NCBI RefSeq assembly: GCF_900155965.1 | Contig: NZ_FTMG01000011.1 | Coordinates: 124,001 to 188,000 of the forward strand | Length of the DNA: 64,000 nucleotides | Source of the DNA: Mucilaginibacter lappiensis | GTDB taxonomy: Bacteria > Bacteroidota > Bacteroidia > Sphingobacteriales > Sphingobacteriaceae | Direction of reading: 5' to 3' | Notes under the pieces: generated by a model | What the model was told of the DNA's origin: nothing | Seen by the model: only the letters and a program-made list of their open reading frames with translations | Databases searched by the model: none | Shown: piece after piece, positions 26,256 through 33,543 of the stretch | How the letters are laid out: each line of letters opens with the position of its first letter | Numbering within the stretch: position 1 is the first letter of the stretch | Made by a program: the position numbers and the translations under genes

Positions 26256-26290
26256 TGGCGTACATGCACTAACAGAGGGTCGGGGTGTTT

Positions 26291-27772
26291 TTATTTGCCC
26301 TTCAATTTCACAATAACACCATCAATAATGCTGTTGATATCCTCCGATAGTTTCAAAAAGTAAACGGCCGGTAAATAAAGCGCGGTGATAAAGGCGGTAC
26401 GTACAATGGTATCAACGTAATAATTACCGATGTGCGGCAGTATCCATAACGACAGATAATAAACCAGCACACCTGTAACTAATGCCAGAAGGCATTTAAG
26501 GTCAAATGGTTGCATTTTAAATTTTATCCATATAAATATAAACCTGAACAGGTTAAATATAAAATAGGTTACTGCCGATGCGATAGCCGATCCGGTTATG
26601 CCATAAATGGGGATCAGGACTAAATTTAAAATAACAATAACGGGCACCAGCAACAGATTAAATAGTGCCTCGTATCTGAAATATTTTGATGTAGCCAATA
26701 TCACCAGGTTAATGCCTGTGGCGGAGTCGATAAAATAACCCAGACCAACAAAAAATACGGCGTACTTACCAGCTTTAAAATCAGGTGGTAAAAACGCAAA
26801 CACATTGTCAATACTGGCCCATATCAGCACAAAAAGGAATAGTGCGCTGATGATCTGGTTTACGCAGCTTTTCTTATAAACTGTGCTGATGTTTTTCAGG
26901 TCGTTTGTTTTCCATGATTCAGATACGATGGTGTAAGAAATGCTATACAATGAACGCGAGGGCAACGAAATGATGGTGCCAAAGCTAAATGCCAGTGCGT
27001 ACACACCCGTGTGGGCAAGGTCCAGCTTTTTGGAGATGAGCAAGGTGTCAATATTCTGAATAATTAAAGGCGATGAACCGGTTAAAATGGTAAAAAAACA
27101 AATGCCAACCAGCTTATTGATCATGTCTTTATCCAGGAATTCAAAATTGGGCTTAAGCGAAAACTGCTTGTCTTTGATAAGCCTGGCCATGATCTGGAAG
27201 GTACCTATCACGTTGGCCACCAGCCAAAGTATCATGAAGAGATCAAAATTGATCAGTTTAAAATACGCCAGTAAAATGGGGACCAGTATAAAAATCCTCT
27301 TGGTAAATTCCCGCAGTATCAGGCCCGTAGTGATGTTATAAAGCATGCGGGCATACAGATCAAATACGTTGAAGAACAACGTGAAAAAGGTAAGTGGTAG
27401 CAAATACCAATAATATTGTTTAAATAAAACAGTTTTGGCATTCTTGCCTACAATTACATCTTTAAATACATACATGAACAGTAAAAGCAATACAGTACCC
27501 AACAAGGCTACCATGCACGCTAAAAATAAATAACCGTGATGTTGTTTTTCTTCACTGCGGAAGTAGGGGAAATATCTTGCCGTACCGTTGAATCCAAGTA
27601 TAGCAAACTGTGCAAATAAGGCCGATAGAGATGCAAGTAATGTAATAAGACCTATTTGTGCAGTATCTCTCAATGCATAGGGCTGAAGGACACTTACTGT
27701 TAAAAAACCAATTAAAACGCCCAGGTACGAATAAATGGAACCTTTAATGGTTTGTTGCTTTATTATGCCCAT
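26291..27772 (-). CDS. Polysaccharide flippase-like membrane protein (Wzx/MOP superfamily)
   Basis: A 493-residue polytopic membrane protein with about 12-14 predicted helices. The N-terminus MGIIKQQTIKGSIYSYLGVL and the YALRDTAQIGLITLLASLSA segment are typical of O-antigen/capsule repeat-unit flippases of Bacteroidota. It should move lipid-linked sugar units across the inner membrane. Divergently transcribed from a glycosyltransferase gene 53 bases away and part of the surface-polysaccharide cluster that extends to 33.5 kb. A lipid II flippase role is less likely given the neighbours. Confidence 0.88.
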   Translation of the reverse strand: MGIIKQQTIKGSIYSYLGVLIGFLTVSVLQPYALRDTAQIGLITLLASLSALFAQFAILGFNGTARYFPYFRSEEKQHHGYLFLACMVALLGTVLLLLFMYVFKDVIVGKNAKTVLFKQYYWYLLPLTFFTLFFNVFDLYARMLYNITTGLILREFTKRIFILVPILLAYFKLINFDLFMILWLVANVIGTFQIMARLIKDKQFSLKPNFEFLDKDMINKLVGICFFTILTGSSPLIIQNIDTLLISKKLDLAHTGVYALAFSFGTIISLPSRSLYSISYTIVSESWKTNDLKNISTVYKKSCVNQIISALFLFVLIWASIDNVFAFLPPDFKAGKYAVFFVGLGYFIDSATGINLVILATSKYFRYEALFNLLLVPVIVILNLVLIPIYGITGSAIASAVTYFIFNLFRFIFIWIKFKMQPFDLKCLLALVTGVLVYYLSLWILPHIGNYYVDTIVRTAFITALYLPAVYFLKLSEDINSIIDGVIVKLKGK

Positions 27773-27808
27773 TCAGTTTTTAGCGCTGTATTGTATGAAG
27801 TAAAATGA

Positions 27809-27816
27809 TAATTTTG
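27809..27816 (+). promoter_or_regulatory. -7 box of the GT2 gene
   Basis: TAATTTTG, exact TAnnTTTG, ends 9 bases before the ATG at 27826. It rules out the in-frame ATG at 27805 and implies a near-leaderless mRNA. Confidence 0.65.
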
Positions 27817-27825
27817 GAGCATTCC

Positions 27826-28836
27826 ATGGCAAATATAAAATATAAAGTGTGTGTGTTAACGCTTACTTATGCAAATAGGTGGCAATTTCTGGAGCAGGTG
27901 TTAAAACGCGTGCTCTCTTTTGCCCCTGTTACACAGGTAGTGGTGGTGAATAATGCCGCGCTTTATAATGTAGAAGAATATGCCGGCCAATTGAACGATA
28001 GCCGTGTAAAGGTTTTAAACAATACCGAAAACCTGGGTTCGGCCGGTGGCTATAAACAGGCCCTCGAATATGCTTATCAGCAAACGAATGCCGATATGGT
28101 TTGGCTGTTGGATGATGATAATTTGCCCGATGTAAACGCACTGGATATCCTGCTGCACAACTGGGAGAAAATCGAAGGGGCCAATGATCAAAAAGCATTG
28201 TACTGCCTGCGCGAAGACAGGCCTCCCCATGTAAAAATAGCCCGGGGACAGGATCCCGGCAGATATTACCTGGTGCCCAATAATTTTATGGGTTTCAGCA
28301 TATTCAACATTTTTAAAAATCGTTTATCCAAAGCACGTGATCAATTTTCGGGTTCTTCGGCATATCTGGCTAGGGCAACTATGCCTTATGTGCCTTACGG
28401 CGGCTTGCTCATGCACCGGGCCATGATCGAACTGATTGGGTTCCCTGACGAAAAGTTTTATTTATATGTAGATGATTCGGAATATACTTACCGCATCACC
28501 AAAAACGGTGGCACCATATGGCTGATACCGGCATGCAAGGTGGTGGATATTGATCAATCACAAGGCTTAACTTATCAGCCCAAAGCCTTTCATTCGCATT
28601 TGCTCGATCAGTGGAGCTTCCGTACCTATTACGCCGTCAGGAACCGGATGTATTTTTATTCCCGCAACGCGATGAGTTCCAGATTGATCTTCGGGATCAA
28701 CAAAAACTTATACTTGGTCTATTTGTGGGTCATCAGCATATTGAGTTCCAAACGGAAAGAGTATCGTAAGTTTTTAACAGCCGTGAAGGATGGACTTAAA
28801 GGTAAAATGGGTAAGGCACAGCCTGGAAAATGGTGA
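27826..28836 (+). CDS. Glycosyltransferase family 2 (rhamnosyl/galactofuranosyl-type)
   Basis: A 336-residue GT-A enzyme. Motifs: YKVCVLTLTYANR at the N-terminus, VVVVNNA, NNTENLGSAGGYKQALEYAY, and the metal-binding DDDN (VWLLDDDNLPD) where DXD is expected; the acceptor-side ED-like motif is FYLYVDDSEYTYR. The NLGSAGG signature is typical of GlfT2/rhamnosyltransferase-like members acting on surface glycans. The donor sugar cannot be told. No membrane helix. Confidence 0.9.
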   Translation: MANIKYKVCVLTLTYANRWQFLEQVLKRVLSFAPVTQVVVVNNAALYNVEEYAGQLNDSRVKVLNNTENLGSAGGYKQALEYAYQQTNADMVWLLDDDNLPDVNALDILLHNWEKIEGANDQKALYCLREDRPPHVKIARGQDPGRYYLVPNNFMGFSIFNIFKNRLSKARDQFSGSSAYLARATMPYVPYGGLLMHRAMIELIGFPDEKFYLYVDDSEYTYRITKNGGTIWLIPACKVVDIDQSQGLTYQPKAFHSHLLDQWSFRTYYAVRNRMYFYSRNAMSSRLIFGINKNLYLVYLWVISILSSKRKEYRKFLTAVKDGLKGKMGKAQPGKW

Positions 28837-28879
28837 TAATATATAATGGGTAAGAAATAAGTTATTTGGCAGATCAAGT

Positions 28880-28986
28880 TCTCTCACCACGGGAGGGGCG
28901 CGATGGTTAGTGTTGTGGCAGGGAGGGGTTTCTGCGACATATATTACGAATAAACCCCTCCCTGCACCTCCCGTGGGGAGGGAATC
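28880..28986. repeat. Inverted repeat, CCCCTCCC/GGGAGGGG type
   Basis: TTCTCTCACCACGGGAGGGG pairs with the later CACCTCCCGTGGGGAGGGAA, and GCAGGGAGGGGTTT pairs with AAACCCCTCCCTGC around CTGCGACATATATTACGAAT. It belongs to the same broad family of C-rich dispersed palindromes as 16060-16200. Confidence 0.75.
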
Positions 28987-29115
28987 GCACTGGGCCAGTG
29001 TTTTTATACTGATTTAGCGATTGCATAAAAACATGGCTAAATTTTTAATTAACTCAAAAATTTTACCTGCTTAAAAACATAAACATTAAAGTGATAGTTT
29101 TACATTCGTAAACTC

Positions 29116-29889
29116 ATGCAGGAATCAATTATTGGCGGAAACTATAAAACCGCGTACGATCAGTTTTATCAAAAGCACGACGAAGCCTGGCGTATGCTCA
29201 GCGCCAAATACAAGGCGCAGCATATCATAGAGGTTTGCCGTGGATTAACCTTTACCAAAGTGCTGGAAGTAGGTGCGGGTGATGGCAGTATCCTCAAAAT
29301 ACTGTCGGATAATAACTTCGCGGCTGAATATCATGCCGTGGAAATATCAGGCAGCGGGGTGGAGTATATTCAGTCGCGCGGGATTAAAGATCTGAAATCG
29401 GCGCAGGTGTTTGATGGCTATAAGTTGCCTTTTGAGGATAACAGCTTCGATCTGATCATCCTGTCGCACGTGCTGGAACATGTGGAGCATGAACGACTAC
29501 TGCTGCGCGAATTAAGGCGTGTAGGCAAACAATGCGTTATTGAAGTACCCCGTGATTATAAAACCGGGGTGGATGTCCGCATCAAACATTTTTTGGCTTA
29601 CGGCCACATCAACGTCTATACGCCAACATCGCTGCGCTACCTGCTGCGTACCGAAGGTTTTGAGATCGAAAACGACCTTACATCCATGATTGAGCCCGAA
29701 GTAACCCGCTTTAACGCTTATATAAATCAGAAAAAAAACAAAAGCTTTGTAAAGGATCTGAAGATAGCTGCGGAGTTTACTGTGAAGCAAAGCCTGGGAA
29801 AAATTTTCGGAAAAAAAGTAACAGAACAATTTGCCAACGCTTATACCGTTTTGTGTAAGAAAACCAACCAGCAGCCCGAACTATTCTAA
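29116..29889 (+). CDS. Class I SAM-dependent methyltransferase
   Basis: A 257-residue methyltransferase (Methyltransf_11/23 type). SAM-binding motif I is VLEVGAGDGSILKIL, motif II/III region SFDLIILSHVLEHVEHERLL; the C-terminal part after VIEVPRDYKTGVDVR holds a small lid domain. In a polysaccharide cluster it may methylate a sugar or a lipid-linked intermediate (inference). The upstream TAGTTTTA (29094-29101) is a near -7 box. Confidence 0.88.
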   Translation: MQESIIGGNYKTAYDQFYQKHDEAWRMLSAKYKAQHIIEVCRGLTFTKVLEVGAGDGSILKILSDNNFAAEYHAVEISGSGVEYIQSRGIKDLKSAQVFDGYKLPFEDNSFDLIILSHVLEHVEHERLLLRELRRVGKQCVIEVPRDYKTGVDVRIKHFLAYGHINVYTPTSLRYLLRTEGFEIENDLTSMIEPEVTRFNAYINQKKNKSFVKDLKIAAEFTVKQSLGKIFGKKVTEQFANAYTVLCKKTNQQPELF

Positions 29890-29980
29890 TAGTATCAAGT
29901 AGTTAGTATCAAGTATCACGACAGCTACAGAAGACGGAGCTCTTAGTTTTAAAAAGTCTTGATACTAGCTACTTGATACC
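29890..29980. repeat. Iterated-word inverted repeat (AGTATCAAGTAG family)
   Basis: Immediately after the methyltransferase stop TAA: TAGTATCAAGTAGTTAGTAT and CAAGTAT, then a 40-base loop, then CTTGATACTAGCTACTTGAT. A second member lies at 55299-55386, also directly behind a stop codon. Confidence 0.85.
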
Positions 29981-30009
29981 GCCCATCAATACCCAACAAA
30001 AAAATAACT

Positions 30010-30909
30010 ATGCAGCAACTTGCTCCTATAGCCTTATTTGTTTATAACCGGCCCGATCATACGCGCCGTACATTGATCCATTTGCAAAAAAATGTATTGG
30101 CAGATGAATCCAGGTTATATATTTTTTGTGATGCCGCCAAAACCGATGCCGACCGCGACAAAGTGGAGCAGGTAAGGCAGATAGCCCGTGAAACTACCGG
30201 TTTTAAATCGGTAAAAGTTATTGAGCGCGACCATAACCTGGGCCTTGCCGAATCCATCATCAGCGGGGTAACCCAACTGGTATATGAGTATGGCAAGGTG
30301 ATTGTTTTTGAGGATGATCTGCTGTCGTCGCCCTATACACTTGAATATTTTAACGAAGCGCTAACCTATTATGCCAACCAGGAAAAGGTGATGCATATAG
30401 GCGCCTACATGTATAACCTGAAGGATAAGGACCTGCCCGAATCCTTCTTTTACCGCGCGGCCAGCAGCTGGGGCTGGGCAACCTGGGCACGTGCCTGGAA
30501 CCATTTTGAACCGGACATTGACAAGCTGATAGCCCAGTTTGATACGCTCAGCATTATCCGTTTTTCGATAGAAGGGAAGATGAATTTTTGGCGTCAGATA
30601 CAGGAATTTAAAGCCGGGAAAAACAACTCCTGGGCCATCCGCTGGTATGCCTCCATCTTTTTAAAAGGAGGTCTTACGCTTAACCCTTCGCGTTCACTCA
30701 TCAACAACATCGGGCACGACGGTACCGGCGTACACTCCAACCGCGAAAACATGTACGATGTGCATATCTCGCAGCAGCCTGTCAAAAAATTCCCTAATGT
30801 GATTGAAGAAAATGAAAAAGCCTACCAGGCCATCAAACATTTCCTGGCGCATCGCAAGGGTAATCTGTTTAAACGGATGGTTAGGTTTGTGAAGCAAAGG
30901 GTAGGGTAA
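30010..30909 (+). CDS. Glycosyltransferase, GT-A fold
   Basis: A 299-residue glycosyltransferase-like protein. The N-terminus PIALFVYNRPDHTRRTLIHL and the metal-site segment VIVFEDDLLSSP are typical of a Bacteroidota group distantly related to GT2 and to N-acetylglucosaminyltransferase I-like enzymes; SSWGWATWARAWNHFEPD is a further strong family signature. It lies in the polysaccharide cluster, 120 bases after the methyltransferase. The donor and acceptor are unknown. Confidence 0.85.
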   Translation: MQQLAPIALFVYNRPDHTRRTLIHLQKNVLADESRLYIFCDAAKTDADRDKVEQVRQIARETTGFKSVKVIERDHNLGLAESIISGVTQLVYEYGKVIVFEDDLLSSPYTLEYFNEALTYYANQEKVMHIGAYMYNLKDKDLPESFFYRAASSWGWATWARAWNHFEPDIDKLIAQFDTLSIIRFSIEGKMNFWRQIQEFKAGKNNSWAIRWYASIFLKGGLTLNPSRSLINNIGHDGTGVHSNRENMYDVHISQQPVKKFPNVIEENEKAYQAIKHFLAHRKGNLFKRMVRFVKQRVG

Positions 30910-30923
30910 GCCCCCGCAAATTT

Positions 30924-31011
30924 GTCATCTCGAACGAGGTACGAGGAGAGATCTTTTACAATTGGCTTATACCACGTATAAGATTTCTCCTCGTACCTCG
31001 TTCGAAATGAC
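30924..31011. repeat. REP-like inverted repeat, GTCATTTCGA type
   Basis: Starts GTCATCTCGAACGAGGTACG and ends CTCGTTCGAAATGAC, with internal GAGATCTTTTAC / GTATAAGATTTC. It is the same type as 17482-17600 but with a more perfect stem. Confidence 0.88.
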
Positions 31012-31049
31012 ATAAAGGAATTGCCTCTCCCCAATTTTTTTCCCGTCAA

Positions 31050-31335
31050 AAAAATCCGTATATTTGTATATACCACGGCCCGGTTATCCGATCAAAAAGG
31101 ATAACCGGGCTGTTTTATTAAAGGAAAAAAGGGAACAAAAACCAACCGTTTGGTATGTTTTATTTGACAATCAATAAATTAATACTTTTTAAAGTTTTTA
31201 AAACACGCTAAAACCGCGTTAAAATTTGTTAAAAAGTGTTAAAATGGGGTATTTTGAATCAATTTTTGACTGTTTTTACCCTGCTTTTGAACAGAAAAGT
31301 GTTAAAATTTAAGGTTTAAAAAGTTTTTACGAGAC
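31050..31335 (+). other. Structured dispersed noncoding element, copy A
   Basis: The 538-base gap 30910-31447 contains, after the REP-like unit, an element that is homologous to the reverse complement of 39145-39450. In order: -7-like box TATATTTG (31059-31066); TATACCAC; a 12-bp stem GCCCGGTTATCC / GGATAACCGGGC (31078-31089, 31099-31110); GCTGTTT.GTTAAAGGAA-like block; AAAAACCAACCGTTT; TTGACAATCAAT; TTAATACTTTTTAA; phased GTTAAAA boxes; and CAGAAAAGTGTTAAAAT before GGTTTAAAAAGT. In copy B the stem has different bases but the same pairing. It may encode a small RNA or act as a leader or regulatory region for the glycosyltransferase gene that starts at 31448. Confidence 0.75.
31207..31244 (+). 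promoter_or_regulatory. Phased (G)TTAAAA boxes, copy A
   Basis: GCTAAAA at 31207 and GTTAAAA at 31218, 31228 and 31238 are spaced 11, 10 and 10 bases; another lies at 31301 (63 bases on, six helical turns). Copy B has the same boxes with spacings of 11, 11, 10 and 52. Such phasing puts them on one face of the DNA and would also bend it. Confidence 0.7.
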
Positions 31336-31419
31336 TGATTGAAATTGAATTGTTAAAAAGCGGGTCGCCGAATATTCAGCAAAAACAAAACGGGTTTTTA
31401 GGACTGACCGGTATTTAGG

Positions 31420-31429
31420 TTCGGCCGAA
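31420..31429. promoter_or_regulatory. 10-bp palindrome TTCGGCCGAA next to the GT4 promoter
   Basis: The perfect palindrome TTCGGCCGAA sits six bases upstream of the -7 box of the glycosyltransferase gene. It might be an operator; no copy is seen at the other promoters. Confidence 0.35.
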
Positions 31430-31435
31430 TAAATG

Positions 31436-31443
31436 TATTTTTG
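31436..31443 (+). promoter_or_regulatory. -7 box of the GT4 gene
   Basis: TATTTTTG, exact TAnnTTTG, ends 4 bases before ATG 31448 and makes the in-frame ATG at 31433 impossible as a start on this transcript. The mRNA would be leaderless. Confidence 0.68.
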
Positions 31444-31447
31444 GAGC

Positions 31448-32731
31448 ATGTTAAAAGTAGTGCATTTGAACACCTATGATGGCAATGGCGGCGCGGGTCG
31501 GGCCTGTATGCGCCTTAACCGGGCATTGCTCAGTCAAAATGTCGATTCAAAGGTCATCGTTCACTATAAGTTTGGGAAAAACCCGCAGATAGGCACTTTT
31601 AACACCAATCCTTTACAGAAAGCCTATACTGCCGCTACCATTGTTCTGGAACGAATACTGGCCAAAAGGTACCTGACACCTTTATCGCGCACCCCTTTTT
31701 CATTTACCTGGTTCGGACGGTCGGTTATCCGCCATCCCGAGGTGAAAAATGCCGATATTATACACCTGCATTGGGTAAATCACGGTTTCCTGGATCCGAA
31801 ACATATAGCCGAGATAGCCAAACTGAACAAACCCGTGATATGGACCTTTCATGACAGTAATGCCTTTACCGGCGGCTGCCATGTACGCTATGCTTGTGAC
31901 CATTATATGCGGGAATGCGGTAATTGTCCGCTGCTGATTCATACCGGGGATAACGATATATCACACCAAATATGGCAGCAAAAGCATAAGGCATATGATA
32001 TGCTCAACTTTACCATTGCCGCTCCAAGTACCTGGATGAAGGCATCGATAAAAAACAGCAGTTTGATGCAGGGTAAGGCGGTAAACCATATCCCCAATAC
32101 TCTGGAAACCGATATTTTTAAACCCGCTGATAAAAAACAGGCCAAACAAAAAGCCGGACTACCTGCGGATAAGTTTATTTTCCTGAGTGGATTTATGCCG
32201 TCCCGAAAAGACTTGCATAAGGGAACCCAATACTTACTGGATAGCCTGGAACTGCTAAAACAGCGTTTAGGCGCAGATGCAAACAAAGTAGAGCTGGTGA
32301 TATTTGGAAACCGCGGAACAGAAGGTGTGCCCGATTTCCCTTTCAAAACCAGTTTTTTAGGTACTATCAATAATGATGAACAACTGGCCCAATACTATGC
32401 TGCTGCCGATGCTTTCCTGATTCCATCACTGGAGGATAATCTGCCTTATACGGTAATGGAGAGCCTGTCCTGCGGAACGCCTGTAATAGCCTTTACAACA
32501 GGTGGCATACCAGATATGGTACGGCATGAACACAACGGCTACCTGGCCGCTTATAAGTCGGCAGAGAGCTTTACAGATGGTATGGAATGGATCATTAAGC
32601 ATCCTGATCAGGAGCTGATACAACAACAGGCTAGGCAAACGATCATGGATACTTTTTCAGAAAAAGTTATTGCTCAAAAGCATATCAGCCTTTATGAAAG
32701 CCTGCTAAAAAAGGAGGGTGCTGATGTTTGA
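31448..32731 (+). CDS. Glycosyltransferase family 4 (GT-B fold)
   Basis: A 427-residue retaining glycosyltransferase. The N-terminus MLKVVHLNTYDGNGGAGRAC is the acceptor-side Gly-rich loop; the donor site is in FLSGFMPSRKDLHKGTQYLL and SLEDNLPYTVMESLSCGTPV, the EX7E motif with the nucleotide-sugar contacts; HDSNAFTGGCHVRYACDHYM followed by ECGNCP is a Cys-containing segment typical of WcaC/colanic-type members. It overlaps the next glycosyltransferase gene by 8 bases, so both are translated together. Confidence 0.92.
   Translation: MLKVVHLNTYDGNGGAGRACMRLNRALLSQNVDSKVIVHYKFGKNPQIGTFNTNPLQKAYTAATIVLERILAKRYLTPLSRTPFSFTWFGRSVIRHPEVKNADIIHLHWVNHGFLDPKHIAEIAKLNKPVIWTFHDSNAFTGGCHVRYACDHYMRECGNCPLLIHTGDNDISHQIWQQKHKAYDMLNFTIAAPSTWMKASIKNSSLMQGKAVNHIPNTLETDIFKPADKKQAKQKAGLPADKFIFLSGFMPSRKDLHKGTQYLLDSLELLKQRLGADANKVELVIFGNRGTEGVPDFPFKTSFLGTINNDEQLAQYYAAADAFLIPSLEDNLPYTVMESLSCGTPVIAFTTGGIPDMVRHEHNGYLAAYKSAESFTDGMEWIIKHPDQELIQQQARQTIMDTFSEKVIAQKHISLYESLLKKEGADV
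32711..32718 (+). promoter_or_regulatory. Strong Shine-Dalgarno sequence before the second glycosyltransferase
   Basis: AAGGAGGG lies 5 bases before the ATG at 32724, inside the end of the preceding gene. Such a match to the anti-SD is rare in Bacteroidota and in this window; it decides for ATG 32724 over GTG 32718. Confidence 0.6.
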
Positions 32732-33476
32732 GCCTAAGTTAAGCGTGATCACCATTGTCTATAATAATGTACGTGATATTGAGCGTACTATGCTTTCGGT
32801 TTTAGGGCAAACGTATTCTCCTATCGAATATATTATAGTCGATGGCTTATCAACTGATGGTACGCTGGAGGTGATTAATACATACCAGGATCGCATCAGT
32901 AAATTGATCAGCGAAAAGGATAAGGGCATCTATGACGCCATGAACAAAGGTTTGGCTGTAGCTACAGGTGATTATGTGATCTTTATGAACTCTGGCGACG
33001 AATTTTATGACAAAGATACCGTAGCAGCAGTTTTTGCCTCGGCTGATGAGGCCGACATCTATTATGGCGAAACAGAGATGATAGATGATAACAGCCAAAG
33101 TTTGGGGCAACGCCGCCATCGGGCTCCAGCTACATTTACCTGGCGTAGTTTTAAATATGGTATGAGCATTAGTCACCAGGCTATATATATCAGGCGAAGT
33201 TTAACAGAACCTTACGATAACATGTATCAGCTCAGCGCCGATATCGACTGGATCATCCGAGCCGCCAAAAAGACTAAAAAAATAGTGAATGTGAACAGGT
33301 ACGTAGCCAGATACCTGGTAGGAGGAATGTCGAAAAAAAGGCACCGCCAAAGCCTGCAGGAGCGTTTTAATATTATGAAACGATACTACGGATTGATCCC
33401 GACTGTATTCTATCATTTTGTAATAGCCTTTAACCTGGGCTGGTATTGGCTCAAAAATAAACGTACTAACGACTAG
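32724..33476 (+). CDS. Glycosyltransferase family 2
   Basis: A 250-residue GT-A transferase of the WcaA type. Motifs: KLSVITIVYNNVRDIERTML at the N-terminus, EYIIVDGLSTDGT, DKGIYDAMNKGLAVATGDYV and the DXD-equivalent FMNSGDEFYDKDT. After the fold comes SHQAIYIRRS and a basic C-terminus. It starts within the end of the GT4 gene and ends before a terminator, so the pair forms a two-gene operon under the promoter at 31436. Confidence 0.92.
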   Translation: MFEPKLSVITIVYNNVRDIERTMLSVLGQTYSPIEYIIVDGLSTDGTLEVINTYQDRISKLISEKDKGIYDAMNKGLAVATGDYVIFMNSGDEFYDKDTVAAVFASADEADIYYGETEMIDDNSQSLGQRRHRAPATFTWRSFKYGMSISHQAIYIRRSLTEPYDNMYQLSADIDWIIRAAKKTKKIVNVNRYVARYLVGGMSKKRHRQSLQERFNIMKRYYGLIPTVFYHFVIAFNLGWYWLKNKRTND

Positions 33477-33498
33477 CGGCCTTTTGAGATATAAAAAA

Positions 33499-33522
33499 AG
33501 CGATGGATCTGAACCCATCGCT
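33499..33522 (-). terminator. Terminator between the glycosyltransferase operon and yfhO-like gene
   Basis: AGCGATGG / CCATCGCT with an 8-base loop. On the minus strand the T-run is perfect (TTTTTTT), serving the yfhO-like gene; on the plus strand the T-run is weak (CTTC). Confidence 0.82.
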
Positions 33523-33543
33523 CTTCATTAATATAGTTGAGCC

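Noticed and set aside
31078-31110. The element stem as a plain Rho-independent terminator
   Set aside because: It is followed only by TGTTTTATTA or TGTTTGGTTA, weak T-tracts, and by long conserved blocks that a terminator would not need; termination remains a possible part of its function.
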